The notes beneath the pieces were generated by a model. It was not told the DNA's origin. It was given only the letters and a program-made list of their open reading frames with translations, and ran no database searches. From positions 62,001 to 126,000 of the forward strand of contig NZ_JALLPO010000026.1 in NCBI RefSeq assembly GCF_023276435.1: a stretch of 64,000 bases of DNA, written 5' to 3'. Shown here in pieces: positions 34,361 to 43,492 of the stretch. Every line of letters begins with the position of its first letter. The stretch's first letter is position 1. The stretch comes from Sphaerisporangium perillae. Lineage in GTDB: Bacteria; Actinomycetota; Actinomycetes; Streptosporangiales; Streptosporangiaceae. Position numbers and translations under genes: made by a program.

Positions 34361-36175
34361 ATGGCCAGTAGAGCAAGCACGGAAAGGGCGCCGGCGCGCG
34401 TCACACCGACGCGCCATCTTGTGCGGCCGGAACTCAAGCGCGAGTTGTGGCTCAGCATCGCGATCGTGACCCTGGCGGTCGCCGTTCCGCTCGTCGCCGG
34501 CAGCACCTACTGGCTGCAGGCCATGCTGCTCGCCAACGTCTATCTGGTCGCCGCCTCCGGACTCAACATCCTTCGTTCGCAGGCCGAGCAGATGTCCTTC
34601 GGCCAGGGCGCCGTCCTCGGTGTCTCGGCCTACACGATGGCGCTGGCCGTCGGTGTCTGGGGCCTGTCGCCCCTCAACGGCGTGCTGCTCGGGTTCACGG
34701 CGGGCATGATGGCGGGGCTGCTCATGTCCCTGCCCTCTCTCAGGGTTCAGGGATACTACCTCGGGCTCGTCACCATGGCCGGAGCGCTGGCCCTGCCCGA
34801 GGTGTTCTTCCTGTTCGAGGACCAGACCCGGGCGACGACGGGGGTGAACGTACTCCCTTCGGCGATCAACGACATCGCGTTCTGGCAGGTCGACTGGCTG
34901 ACCATCGTGATCCTCGCCTGTTCGATCGGCTCGCTCGTGCTGACCGGTGTCGTGCGGTCCTCGAGATTCGGCAGGCAGTTGCGGGTCGCGGGCGCGAGCC
35001 CGGAGGCGGCGGCCACGCTGGGCCTGAGGTCGGGGCGACTGCGACTGCTGGCCTTCGGGCTGGCCTCCGTCTGCGCCTCACTGGCCGGGGTTCTCTACGT
35101 CCTGCTCATCCAGTACGTGGCTCCCGGCTCCTTCACCCTGTCCCTGTCGATCCTGCTCTATTTCGTGGTCGTCATCGGCGGGGCCGGAACGATCGCGGGG
35201 CCGATCGCTGGCGTCGTGGTGCTCTACGTCGTTCCGGAGGTGGGGCTGGTGAGTCTGCTCGACTACCGGCTCCTGATCTACGGCGCGATCGCGTACACCG
35301 TGATCTTCCTGATGCCCGACGGCGTCGTCGGCGGGCTGCGGCGCATCGCCTCGTCGCTGCGGAAGAAGGCCGAGCCCGGTGGGGGCATCGCCCTGGCGGC
35401 GCTGCTGGCGAACGCCCCCCCGGCCGGGGCCCCGGCTCGGGCCGGAACCGGCGAGACCGGTGCGCCCCTGCTGAAGGCCGAGAACCTCAGCGCTCGCTTC
35501 GGGCGGGTGCAGGCGCTCGACGGCATCTCGATCGAGATCGGGCGCGGCGAGGTCCACGCCATCGTCGGGCCCAACGGCTCCGGTAAGACGACATTGCTCA
35601 ACGCGCTGTCGGGCCTGGTCACCGTCGATCAGGGCACGGTCTGGTTCAACGGCGAGGACATCACCCCGGTGAACGCCGGCGGCCGGGCCGCCCGCGGCCT
35701 GGGGAGGACCTTCCAGACCCCTCGGGTCTTCAGCGACATGACGGTCTGGGAGAACGTGGATTGCGGCCCCTCGCGGAAAGGGGCGTCGACGGACTGGATC
35801 GAGAAAGCCCTGGAGGGCGTGCGCGCGCAGTGGGACGGCATCGCGGCTCACACCTTGCCGCACGGCCAGCGCCGCTCCCTGGAGATCGCGCGGGCCCTGC
35901 ATCGCGCCCCCACGCTGCTGGCGCTTGACGAGCCGGCCGCAGGCCTGTCACCCGCCGAACGGCAGGAGCTCAGTTCGCTGCTTCGAGCCGTCGTGGCGGC
36001 GACCGGAGCCTCCGTGGTGATGGTCGAGCATGACCTGGAACTGGTGTGGAACGCGGCCGACTTCATCTCCGTCGTCGACGCCGGCAAGGTCCTCGTCACT
36101 GGCCGACCCGCCGATATCCGGCACATGCCGGAGATCAGGCGACTGTTCGCGGGAGTCACCGATGTTCCTGGCTAA
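34361..36175 (+). CDS. Fused permease and ATPase of the branched-chain-type importer (LivM-LivG)
   Basis: 604-residue fusion. Residues about 20-325 are a LivM-like permease with QAMLLANVYLVAASGLNILR, QMSFGQGAVLGVSAYTMALA and GGAGTIAGPIAGVVVLY. After a Pro/Ala/Gly-rich linker (about 340-368) comes a LivG-like ATPase: Walker A GPNGSGKTT (about 405-413), TFQTPRVFSDMTVWENV, Walker B LLALDEPAAGL and switch VVMVEHDLELVW. The usual LSGG signature is replaced by PHGQRRSLEIARAL, the normal form for LivG. Such fusions recur in actinobacteria. It overlaps the LivF gene by 14 bp. Confidence 0.93.
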   Translation: MASRASTERAPARVTPTRHLVRPELKRELWLSIAIVTLAVAVPLVAGSTYWLQAMLLANVYLVAASGLNILRSQAEQMSFGQGAVLGVSAYTMALAVGVWGLSPLNGVLLGFTAGMMAGLLMSLPSLRVQGYYLGLVTMAGALALPEVFFLFEDQTRATTGVNVLPSAINDIAFWQVDWLTIVILACSIGSLVLTGVVRSSRFGRQLRVAGASPEAAATLGLRSGRLRLLAFGLASVCASLAGVLYVLLIQYVAPGSFTLSLSILLYFVVVIGGAGTIAGPIAGVVVLYVVPEVGLVSLLDYRLLIYGAIAYTVIFLMPDGVVGGLRRIASSLRKKAEPGGGIALAALLANAPPAGAPARAGTGETGAPLLKAENLSARFGRVQALDGISIEIGRGEVHAIVGPNGSGKTTLLNALSGLVTVDQGTVWFNGEDITPVNAGGRAARGLGRTFQTPRVFSDMTVWENVDCGPSRKGASTDWIEKALEGVRAQWDGIAAHTLPHGQRRSLEIARALHRAPTLLALDEPAAGLSPAERQELSSLLRAVVAATGASVVMVEHDLELVWNAADFISVVDAGKVLVTGRPADIRHMPEIRRLFAGVTDVPG

Positions 36176-36878
36176 GAACCTCCACGCCGGCTATGGGCGG
36201 ATGACGGTGCTGCGTGACGTCAGCCTCACCGTGGCCCCAGGAGAGATCGTTCTCGTACTGGGTCCGAACGGGGCGGGCAAGAGCACGCTGATGAGAGCCC
36301 TGTCCGGGCTGATCCCGCTGCAGCAGGGGCAGCTCGAGCTCCAGGGGACCGTCGTCACCGGGCGGAGCGTGGAGCAGCTGGCCCAGCGTGGCCTGCGGCA
36401 TGTGCTGGAAGGGCATCGCGTCTTTCCGGAACTGTCGGTGCAGGACAACGTGAGGCTCGGGCAGATCGCCCGCCGGCGCGCCGATCGGCTGCCCGACGCC
36501 GACATCCTGAAGCGGGCCTTCGAGATGTTCCCGATCCTGGGCGAGAAGCGGCACCTGCTCGCGCGCAGCCTCTCCGGCGGCCAGCAGCAGATGCTGGCCC
36601 TGGTCCAGGCATGGGCGGCCCAGCCGAGCTTCCTGCTCTGCGACGAGCCGTCGCTCGGGCTGGCGCAGTCCTTGATCCCGGAGATCCTGCGCTTCTTCCA
36701 GGAGCGCGCGAGCGAGGGCATGGGGATCGTTCTCGTGGAACAGCTCGTCGAGCAGCCGCTGAGAGTGGCCGACACGGTCGTCGTGCTGCGTCAGGGGCAG
36801 GTCGTGGCGCAGGGCAAGGCCGACGGCTTCACCGACGCCGCCGCGGTCGCGGAACTCATGCTCGGAGACCGCCCTTAA
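36162..36878 (+). CDS. ATP-binding protein of the branched-chain-type importer (LivF-like)
   Basis: Second ATPase of the importer, 238 residues. Walker A GPNGAGKST, VLEGHRVFPELSVQDNVRLG, the signature SLSGGQQQMLALVQAW, Walker B FLLCDEPSLGLAQ and the switch region VLVEQLVEQ, where LivF proteins have Gln rather than His, are all present. The ATG at 36162 lies inside the end of the LivMG gene, so translation is coupled. With LivJ, LivH and LivMG it makes a complete importer. Confidence 0.92.
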   Translation: MFLAKNLHAGYGRMTVLRDVSLTVAPGEIVLVLGPNGAGKSTLMRALSGLIPLQQGQLELQGTVVTGRSVEQLAQRGLRHVLEGHRVFPELSVQDNVRLGQIARRRADRLPDADILKRAFEMFPILGEKRHLLARSLSGGQQQMLALVQAWAAQPSFLLCDEPSLGLAQSLIPEILRFFQERASEGMGIVLVEQLVEQPLRVADTVVVLRQGQVVAQGKADGFTDAAAVAELMLGDRP

Positions 36879-36921
36879 GTCCTTGACCGTCTCAACCGGT
36901 CAGAAGATCGAGGAGGAAATC

Positions 36922-37692
36922 ATGGTCGGGACGAACACGGCGCCGCGCTGTGCGGTGGTGACGGGTGGTGCCCGGGGCATCGGAGCGGCGATCGTGCGTG
37001 AGCTCGGCGCCCGTGGCGTGCACGTCGTCGTGGTGGACGTCGACGATCAGGCGCTGAAGGCGTGCGAAGCAGAGGAACGGCCGGCCGGGAGCAGCGTCCG
37101 ATGCGTCAAGGCGGATGTGTCCCAGGAGGCCGACTGGAGGCGGGTGCTGGAGCTGGCCCGGTCGGCTTTCGGGCCGGTCGGCGTCCTCGTCAACAACGCG
37201 GGAATCTCCCCCAAACGGGACGGAAAGAAGATCCCTGCGAGCGAGATGCCGCTGGAGGAGTGGCACCAGGTCCTGGCGGTCAACCTCACCGGTGCCTTCA
37301 TCGGGTCGAAGCTGGTGTTCCCGGACATGCGTGATATGGGATGGGGCCGGATCGTCAACATCGCATCCCAGGCGGCCAGGACGGGTGCGAGGGTCGCGGG
37401 TGTCCACTACGGCGCCTCCAAGGCCGGGCTTCTCGGCCTGACCCGCACGCTGGCCTACGAATACGGCCCGTACGGCGTCACCGTGAACGCCGTGACGCCG
37501 GGGCGGATTCTGACCCCGATGGCCTTGGGCGTCGATGACCATGTCAACCAGACGTTCCTCGCGGACATCCCGATCGGACGGCTCGGGACCCCGGAGGACA
37601 TGGCGAGCGTCGTGGGCTTCCTGGCGTCGGACGAAGCAGGCTTCGTGACCGGCGCGACGATCGATGCCAATGGCGGCAGCTACATGGGTTGA
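36922..37692 (+). CDS. Short-chain dehydrogenase/reductase (FabG-like)
   Basis: 256-residue classical SDR: TGGARGIGAAI cofactor motif, NNAGIS, catalytic Ser in VNIASQAARTG, Tyr and Lys in HYGASKAG, and the C-terminal SDEAGFVTGATIDANGGSYM. It is preceded by a strong GAGGAGGAAATC site, and the ATG at 36922 follows it. It begins 43 bp after livF in the same direction and so is probably transcribed with the transporter. A role in oxidising an alcohol intermediate to the ketone used by the following Baeyer-Villiger-type enzyme is inferred from position. Confidence 0.88.
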   Translation: MVGTNTAPRCAVVTGGARGIGAAIVRELGARGVHVVVVDVDDQALKACEAEERPAGSSVRCVKADVSQEADWRRVLELARSAFGPVGVLVNNAGISPKRDGKKIPASEMPLEEWHQVLAVNLTGAFIGSKLVFPDMRDMGWGRIVNIASQAARTGARVAGVHYGASKAGLLGLTRTLAYEYGPYGVTVNAVTPGRILTPMALGVDDHVNQTFLADIPIGRLGTPEDMASVVGFLASDEAGFVTGATIDANGGSYMG

Positions 37693-37955
37693 CCGCTCTC
37701 CCCGCGGTCGTGACACGCCGCCGCGATTCGTGACGTCCACGTCCAACAGCCCCAAACCCTGACAAATCATCCGAGACGGGTCGACAGCGACCATATAGCC
37801 ACGTAATCATTGCCATGATTCACAGGATAGTCGCCGCCGTCGTGCGTCTCGATGGGGTGACGGCGCGGATCGCGGAGCCTGGGAGGCGGATGTGCCGCTC
37901 GGGAACCGGCCGCGCTCGCCCCATGACTGCTCGATACGGATTTACGGAGGAACAG

Positions 37956-39863
37956 GTGCAATCGACCGACAGGCTGGACGAGGCGACTATCCGCGCATCC
38001 CTTGACCGCGCCAATCTGAACGTCCTTCGGATGGCTCTGCTGCAGGCCACCGGCGATCCCGCTTTGGCGAAGATGAAGGTCGACCAGGTCCCGATGCGAG
38101 GGGGTGCCTTCGTCGGATACCTCCTGGCCGAAGAGCACCATCAGGAGGTGCGGGACAAGGCGCTGAGCTTTCTTCTCAACCGTCCGGCCGTGGCGCCGGC
38201 GCCACGGCCGGACGACGACGAGCTGCGCACGATGATGGGCCTGCTCACCGGTGATGAGCTCACCGAGCGGGCCTACCGCTTCGGCCGGGAGGAACTGGCG
38301 CTCGATGACTTCCCGCGCGAGGCGCGATGGACGGGCGAGAGGCCGGACGCGGCATCGGACTGCACGGTCCTGATCATCGGAGCCGGAGCGAGCGGCATCT
38401 GCGCGGGCATCCAGTTCGAGCGCCTCGGCATCCCCTACACGATCGTCGAGCGACAGGGCGACCTGGGCGGCACCTGGAACCTCAACCGGTACCCGGACGC
38501 TCGCGTCGACACCAGCAGCTACCTCTACCAGTTCAAGTTCGAGAAGAACTATCCGTGGCCGGAGTACTTCGCCTCCCAGGTGGAGGTGAAGCGCTACCTG
38601 GAGTACATCGCCAAGAAGTACGGCGTCTACGACAAGATCCAGTTCAACGTCGAGGTCACCAAGGCGCTGTTCGACGAGGACGATCGCACGTGGAAGGTGG
38701 AGGCCACCGGCGCGGACGGCGGATCGCGAGCGCTCGAGGCGAACGTCGTGATCAGCGCGGCGGGCATGTTCAGCACGCCCAAGTTCCCCGACATCACCGG
38801 AATCGGCGACCTCGAAGGGCGCCTGTTCCATACGACGGCGTGGGACGACTCCTACGACGCCACCGGCCAGCGGATCGCGGTGATCGGGAACGGCTCGACG
38901 GGCGTGCAACTCGTGCCCAAGCTGGCGGAGACCGCCGAACTCGTCGTCGCCTTCCAGCGGACTCCTCAGTGGATCTCTCCGATGGAGGGATACCGCGAGC
39001 TCATCACGCCCGAGGTGCGATGGCTGTTCGAGAACGTGCCCTTCTACTGGAACTGGTTCTGCTACTCCGCGCAGGTCACGAGCTCAGGACTGCAGGGCGC
39101 GCAGGTGTACGACCGGGAGTGGCAGAAGACCCACGGCGGGATCAGCGAGCGCAACGACGGCCTGCGACGCAGCCTCACCGAATACATCCGCGGCAAGGTG
39201 GGACACGACCCCGAGCTGTTCGCCAGGTGCGTGCCCGACTACGCGCCGCTGGCCCGCCGGCTCGTCGTCGACAACGGGTGGTACGACGCGCTGCTCCGCG
39301 ACAACGTGGAACTGGTGACCGAGGGCATCGACAGGATCACCGCCCAGGGCATCCAGACGGTCGACGGGTACGAGCACAAGGTCGACGCCATCGTGTTCGC
39401 CTCCGGATTCGAGGTCACCAAGTACCTGTGGCCTACCGACTATGTGGGGCGCGGCGGCGTGCACATGGAAGACCTCTGGGAGAAGGACGGACCTCGCGCC
39501 TACCTGGGCCTGACGGTGCCGGGCTTCCCGAACCTGTTCATCTTCTACGGGCCGAACTCCCAGCCGCGAGCGGGCGCGTTCCTGTCCTGGGTCGAGATCT
39601 GGGCCCGCTACTCGGCGCAGGCGGTCGTCGCGATGATCGAGGGGGGCAAGCGGACGATCGAGGTGAAGCAGGAGGTCTTCGCGGACTACAACGCCCGCCT
39701 GGACGAGGTCACCAAGGACCGCATCTGGGAGAAGGAGGGGCCGGCCGGCAAGAACTACTACGTCAACAAGTTCGGCCGCCAGAACGTGAACCTGCCGTGG
39801 GACAACGACGAGTACTTCCTGATGGTCGAGTCTCCCGACCTCGGTGACTTCATCCTGCGATAG
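37956..39863 (+). CDS. Baeyer-Villiger-type flavin monooxygenase
   Basis: FAD/NADPH monooxygenase of about 635 residues. An N-terminal extension of about 135 residues (LDRANLNVLRMALLQATGDP and onward) precedes the FAD Rossmann motif IIGAGASGICAGIQFERLG. The Baeyer-Villiger fingerprint region reads LEGRLFHTTAWDD, matching FxGxxxHxxxW(P/D) except for Leu at the Phe position. The NADPH Rossmann motif GNGSTGVQL follows at about 311. The GTG at 37956 is preferred because GGAGG ends 5 bp upstream; an ATG at 37923 is the alternative. It would insert oxygen next to a ketone to give an ester or lactone. It lies between SDR and crotonase genes of the catabolic island. Confidence 0.88.
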   Translation: MQSTDRLDEATIRASLDRANLNVLRMALLQATGDPALAKMKVDQVPMRGGAFVGYLLAEEHHQEVRDKALSFLLNRPAVAPAPRPDDDELRTMMGLLTGDELTERAYRFGREELALDDFPREARWTGERPDAASDCTVLIIGAGASGICAGIQFERLGIPYTIVERQGDLGGTWNLNRYPDARVDTSSYLYQFKFEKNYPWPEYFASQVEVKRYLEYIAKKYGVYDKIQFNVEVTKALFDEDDRTWKVEATGADGGSRALEANVVISAAGMFSTPKFPDITGIGDLEGRLFHTTAWDDSYDATGQRIAVIGNGSTGVQLVPKLAETAELVVAFQRTPQWISPMEGYRELITPEVRWLFENVPFYWNWFCYSAQVTSSGLQGAQVYDREWQKTHGGISERNDGLRRSLTEYIRGKVGHDPELFARCVPDYAPLARRLVVDNGWYDALLRDNVELVTEGIDRITAQGIQTVDGYEHKVDAIVFASGFEVTKYLWPTDYVGRGGVHMEDLWEKDGPRAYLGLTVPGFPNLFIFYGPNSQPRAGAFLSWVEIWARYSAQAVVAMIEGGKRTIEVKQEVFADYNARLDEVTKDRIWEKEGPAGKNYYVNKFGRQNVNLPWDNDEYFLMVESPDLGDFILR

Positions 39864-39970
39864 CCGCGCGACGCGGGCCGGCCGGTCACGGCGGGCACCG
39901 CGTCGCGGTCACGGGGCGGGTGCCGCGAACCAGCCCACAGATCCGTTCCGGCCCCGGAAGGAGCCGCTTG

Positions 39971-40777
39971 ATGAAAGGGCGACCGCCTGAGATGAAGACG
40001 TTGATCATTGATCGTGCCGACGGGATCGCGACGGTGAGCCTCAACCGGCCGCCGGTCAACGCGGTGAACCGTCAGATGCAGCTGGAACTCCGCGAGGTTT
40101 TCGAGTCCTTGTCGGAGGACAGGCAGGTCGGCGCCGTGGTGCTCGCGGCGGAGGGCGATCGCGCGTTCTGTGGTGGCATCGACCTCAAGGAGACCGCGTC
40201 CGGCACCGCGGCGGCCGAGGACAGCTCCCTTCGGACCACCCTGAACCCCGGCTGGGAGTGGCGTGCCGCGCAACGCGCCATCCGGCACTGCGCCGTGCCG
40301 GTGATCGCCGCCGTCGAAAAGCCGGCCATCGGGGCCGGGTTCGGCCTCGTAGGCGTCTGCGACCTCATCATCGCCTCCGTCACGGCGACGTTCGGGCTGA
40401 CGGAGATCAATGTCGGTCTCCTGGGCGGCGCGAGCAAGGCACTGCGGATGCTCGGTCCGTACAAGACCCGGATGATGATGTTCACGGGACGGCTGCAACC
40501 GGCGCAGGAACTGTATCGGCTCGGCGCGGTGGAGGAACTGGTCGAGCCGGGCGAGGCGTTTCCCCGGGCCAAGGCCATCGCCGCCGAGATCGCAGGTAAG
40601 AGCCCGCTCGCCATACGACTGGCCAAGGAATCGATCCTGCGCATCGAGACCGACGAGGTCGAGACGCAGTACAGAACCGAGTGGGACTACACGAACCGGT
40701 TGCGGGGCTTCCAGGACTCCCAGGAGGCCATGAACTCCTACCTGGAAAAACGCGAGCCAACCTGGACCTGGAGCTGA
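39971..40777 (+). CDS. Enoyl-CoA hydratase/isomerase family protein (crotonase)
   Basis: 268-residue crotonase-fold protein: IATVSLNRPPVNAVNRQMQL, the oxyanion-hole segment DRAFCGGIDLKE, and KPAIGAGFGLVGVCDLIIAS with FGLTEINVGLLGGASKALRM. It likely hydrates an enoyl-CoA or hydrolyses a ring beta-diketone, both known crotonase activities. The ATG at 39971 has AAGGAG 7 bp upstream. An inner ATG at 39992 is possible but has no site. The gene follows the monooxygenase by about 110 bp. Confidence 0.88.
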   Translation: MKGRPPEMKTLIIDRADGIATVSLNRPPVNAVNRQMQLELREVFESLSEDRQVGAVVLAAEGDRAFCGGIDLKETASGTAAAEDSSLRTTLNPGWEWRAAQRAIRHCAVPVIAAVEKPAIGAGFGLVGVCDLIIASVTATFGLTEINVGLLGGASKALRMLGPYKTRMMMFTGRLQPAQELYRLGAVEELVEPGEAFPRAKAIAAEIAGKSPLAIRLAKESILRIETDEVETQYRTEWDYTNRLRGFQDSQEAMNSYLEKREPTWTWS

Positions 40778-40846
40778 CCGGCCGGATCGGCCGCCGCCGT
40801 AGGCATTTCCATTCGCCCCTCACGTGATGACAAGGTGCACAGAAAC

Positions 40847-41650
40847 ATGGTGAAGATACAGGACCGCAGTCCGGTGCCCGACTACGCCCAGCTCGGCTCC
40901 CTCGCGGGGCGCGGGTTCATCGTGGCCGGCGCGGGACAGGGGATCGGGCGCCAGACGTCGCACGCGCTGGCCGCGCTGGGAGCGAAGGTGCTCTGCGTGG
41001 ACGTGGTGCCCGAGTTGGCCGAGGCGGTCGCGAAGGAGGTGGGAGGAGTCCCCCTCGTCGCCGACATGTGCGAGCGGCAGGGAGTGCGGCAGGCGCTCGA
41101 CACCGCGCAGCAGTCGTTCGGCGGGCTCTCGGGCATCGTCGACATCATCGGGCTCGCCCGCTTCGCCTACCTCGCGGACATGAACGATGACGACTGGGAC
41201 TGGGCCCAGCACGTCAACCTCAAGCATGCTTTTCTGCTCGCGCAGATGGGCGGTGCGGCGCTCGCCGACGCTGGCGGTGGCAGCATCGTCTACATCGCCT
41301 CCGTGAGCGGCCTCGGCGCAGCGCAGCGGCATGCGGCCTACGGGGCGGCGAAGGCGGGACTGATCTCTCTGGTCAAGTCCGCCGCCGTCGAGTTCGGCGG
41401 GCGACAGGTGCGCTTCAACGCCGTCGCCCCCGGCGTCGTGTGGACTCCGCGCATCGGCGGCGCCATCGGCGAGGAGCGAAGGGCGCAGTGGTCGGCGCCC
41501 ACTCCGCTCGGGCGGCTCGCGGAGCCGCGCGACATCGCGGCGGCGGCGTTGTTCCTGTCGTCGGACCTGGCGGGCTTCATCACCGGGCAGACCCTGGTCG
41601 TGGACGGCGGCCTACGCGAGAGATTCCCCTACCCGGTGGAGGAACTGTAG
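40847..41650 (+). CDS. Atypical short-chain dehydrogenase/reductase
   Basis: About 267 residues with SDR features but altered motifs. The cofactor loop is AGAGQGIGRQ rather than TGxxxGxG, and the NNAG element is replaced by DIIGLARF. The catalytic Ser (IASVSG), Tyr and Lys (YGAAKAG) remain, and the C-terminus SSDLAGFITGQTLVVDGG is standard. Reduced or changed cofactor specificity is possible. ATG at 40847 follows AAGGTG by 10 bp; a GTG at 40835 is the alternative. It is one of four SDRs in the island. Confidence 0.85.
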   Translation: MVKIQDRSPVPDYAQLGSLAGRGFIVAGAGQGIGRQTSHALAALGAKVLCVDVVPELAEAVAKEVGGVPLVADMCERQGVRQALDTAQQSFGGLSGIVDIIGLARFAYLADMNDDDWDWAQHVNLKHAFLLAQMGGAALADAGGGSIVYIASVSGLGAAQRHAAYGAAKAGLISLVKSAAVEFGGRQVRFNAVAPGVVWTPRIGGAIGEERRAQWSAPTPLGRLAEPRDIAAAALFLSSDLAGFITGQTLVVDGGLRERFPYPVEEL

Positions 41651-41723
41651 TCCCGGTGTGGATCGCCGACCCGCGTCGGCGGTGCCGGGCCACCCGTTAC
41701 ATCAGATCGAGAGGCACTCCAGG

Positions 41724-42521
41724 ATGACCAACTCACGATTCAGGCCGGGACGAGTGGCGATCGTCACCGGCGCGGCGCAGGGCCTGGGAAGGGCCATCGC
41801 GGAACGTCTGCTGAAAGAGGGGGTGGGCGTTCTTCTGGTCGACAGGAACGGCGAGCAGTTGGACCGGACGGCGGCCGAGCTGGCAGGGCTGGGCAAGTGC
41901 GGCACGCTCGCGCTGGACGTGACCGAAGAGTCCGCGCCCGAGGCGATGCGCGAGCGGGCGATGGGAACGTTCGGGTCGATCGACATCCTGGTCAACAACG
42001 CCGGTGTCGCCGGTTCCCGTCCGGTGCACGAGATGGACGAACCGCGCTGGCGGCAGGTGCTCGAGGTCAACCTCAACGCGGTGTTCCGGGTGACCAAGGC
42101 GGTTCTACCGGCGATGATGGCGGCCGGCTACGGCCGGATCGTCAACATGGCGTCGATGACCGGCCTCACCGGCTTTCGTGGCAGCTCGGACTACGCGGTG
42201 AGCAAGGCCGGGCTCATGGCCCTGACCAGGTCCTTGGCCGCGGACTATGGTTCTTACGGGATCACGGCCAACGCCGTGGCCCCCGGCGCGATCCGTACCC
42301 CGCTGGCCGAGAAACTGCTGGCGACCCGTCCGAAGTGGTACGTACGCGGCAACCTCGAAATCAAGCCCGTCGAGCGGATCGGTGAGCCCGAGGACGTCGC
42401 CGCCGCCGTGGCGTACCTCACCTCGGACGAGGCCGGCTACGTGAGCGGGCACGTTCTCGTCGTCGACGGCGGACTCACGGCGACCCATTTCCTGCCCGAC
42501 CACTTCAGCGACGAGGTCTAG
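41724..42521 (+). CDS. Short-chain dehydrogenase/reductase (FabG-like)
   Basis: 265-residue classical SDR with TGAAQGLGRAI, NNAGVAGS, catalytic Ser in NMASMTGLTG, YAVSKAG and the C-terminal TSDEAGYVSGHVLVVDGG. All catalytic residues are intact. It begins 73 bp after the preceding SDR and is followed 63 bp later by the cyclase gene, on the same strand. It probably oxidises or reduces a hydroxy/keto intermediate of the same pathway. Confidence 0.9.
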   Translation: MTNSRFRPGRVAIVTGAAQGLGRAIAERLLKEGVGVLLVDRNGEQLDRTAAELAGLGKCGTLALDVTEESAPEAMRERAMGTFGSIDILVNNAGVAGSRPVHEMDEPRWRQVLEVNLNAVFRVTKAVLPAMMAAGYGRIVNMASMTGLTGFRGSSDYAVSKAGLMALTRSLAADYGSYGITANAVAPGAIRTPLAEKLLATRPKWYVRGNLEIKPVERIGEPEDVAAAVAYLTSDEAGYVSGHVLVVDGGLTATHFLPDHFSDEV

Positions 42522-42584
42522 GTCTCTGTCGCCTGGCCGTGCGACAGACGCCGGCTCGCGTCAGGACGATGAGCGGAGGTTCCC

Positions 42585-43472
42585 ATGATGAAATACACCG
42601 ACCTGCCCGGCGGTGATGCGAAGGGCGTGTTCGGACAGGAGGACGTGCTCGGCACCCTGAACCTGCAGACCGCGGACGCCATCCGGCATGCGGCGGGTCT
42701 CGTCAGGACCGGCGAGGTCTTCAGCCTCAACGCACCACTCGATTGGCCCGACCCGCCGCTGTTCAACCGGCAGGCCGTCCGGCACACCGTCTACCGCACC
42801 GATATGGGCAACCGCGACGATTTCCTGGACGGGTTCTATCCCCAGGCGTCGTCACAGTGGGACGGGTTCCTGCACATCACCGATCCGGAGACCGGCTCCT
42901 ACAACCATCTGCCGCCGGGCAGGCTGGGGATCGAGTCGTGGGCCGCGCGTGGCATCGCGGGCCGGGGCGTCCTGCTCGACGTCGACCGTCACCTACGCGA
43001 CCAGGGGCGGCCGCTACATTGGCGGAGGAGAACCGAGATCACCGTTGAGGATCTGGAGGCCACGCGGGCGAGCGCGGGCGTCGAGAAGCGCCGGGGCGAC
43101 ATCGTGCTGATCCGCACAGGCTGGGTCACCGGCTACAACGCCGCCACCGAGGCGGAGCGGCAAGCCGTCCGCACGGATCCGGACTCGCCGGGGCTCTCGG
43201 GCGGGGACGCGATGGCGGAGTACCTGTGGGACTGGGGCGTCAGCGCGATCGCCGCGGACAACATCGGGCTGGAGCCTCTGCCACTGGAGGCTGATCTCCT
43301 CCACTACAAGCTGCTGTGCCGCCTCGGAATGCCGATCGGAGAACTCTGGTGGCTCGATGAGCTCGCCGAGCACTCGCTGGGAGACCGACGGTATGAGCAC
43401 CTGCTGGTGTCGGCTCCGCTCAACCTCACAGGAGGCGTCGGCTCGCCGGCCAACGCTCTCGCGCTGAAGTGA
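42585..43472 (+). CDS. Cyclase family protein (kynurenine-formamidase-like metal hydrolase)
   Basis: 295-residue member of the cyclase/KynB-like metal-dependent hydrolase family. VFGQEDVLGTLNLQTADAI at the start, SQWDGFLHITD (the position of the metal-binding HxGTHxD element in this subgroup), ARGIAGRGVLLDVDRHL, DIVLIRTGW and AADNIGLEPLPLEADLLHYK are recognisable. These enzymes hydrolyse amides or cyclic carbonyl compounds. Placed last in the island, it could open a lactone made by the monooxygenase. GGAGG lies 4-9 bp before the ATG pair at 42585/42588. Confidence 0.83.
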   Translation: MMKYTDLPGGDAKGVFGQEDVLGTLNLQTADAIRHAAGLVRTGEVFSLNAPLDWPDPPLFNRQAVRHTVYRTDMGNRDDFLDGFYPQASSQWDGFLHITDPETGSYNHLPPGRLGIESWAARGIAGRGVLLDVDRHLRDQGRPLHWRRRTEITVEDLEATRASAGVEKRRGDIVLIRTGWVTGYNAATEAERQAVRTDPDSPGLSGGDAMAEYLWDWGVSAIAADNIGLEPLPLEADLLHYKLLCRLGMPIGELWWLDELAEHSLGDRRYEHLLVSAPLNLTGGVGSPANALALK

Positions 43473-43492
43473 AGCGGTTGCGGCCATGACAG

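Noticed and set aside
32218-36878. Calling the importer a leucine/isoleucine/valine transporter
   Set aside because: The family name is historical; the catabolic neighbours argue for another substrate, and the leucine dehydrogenase is 16 kb away in a separate Lrp-linked unit.
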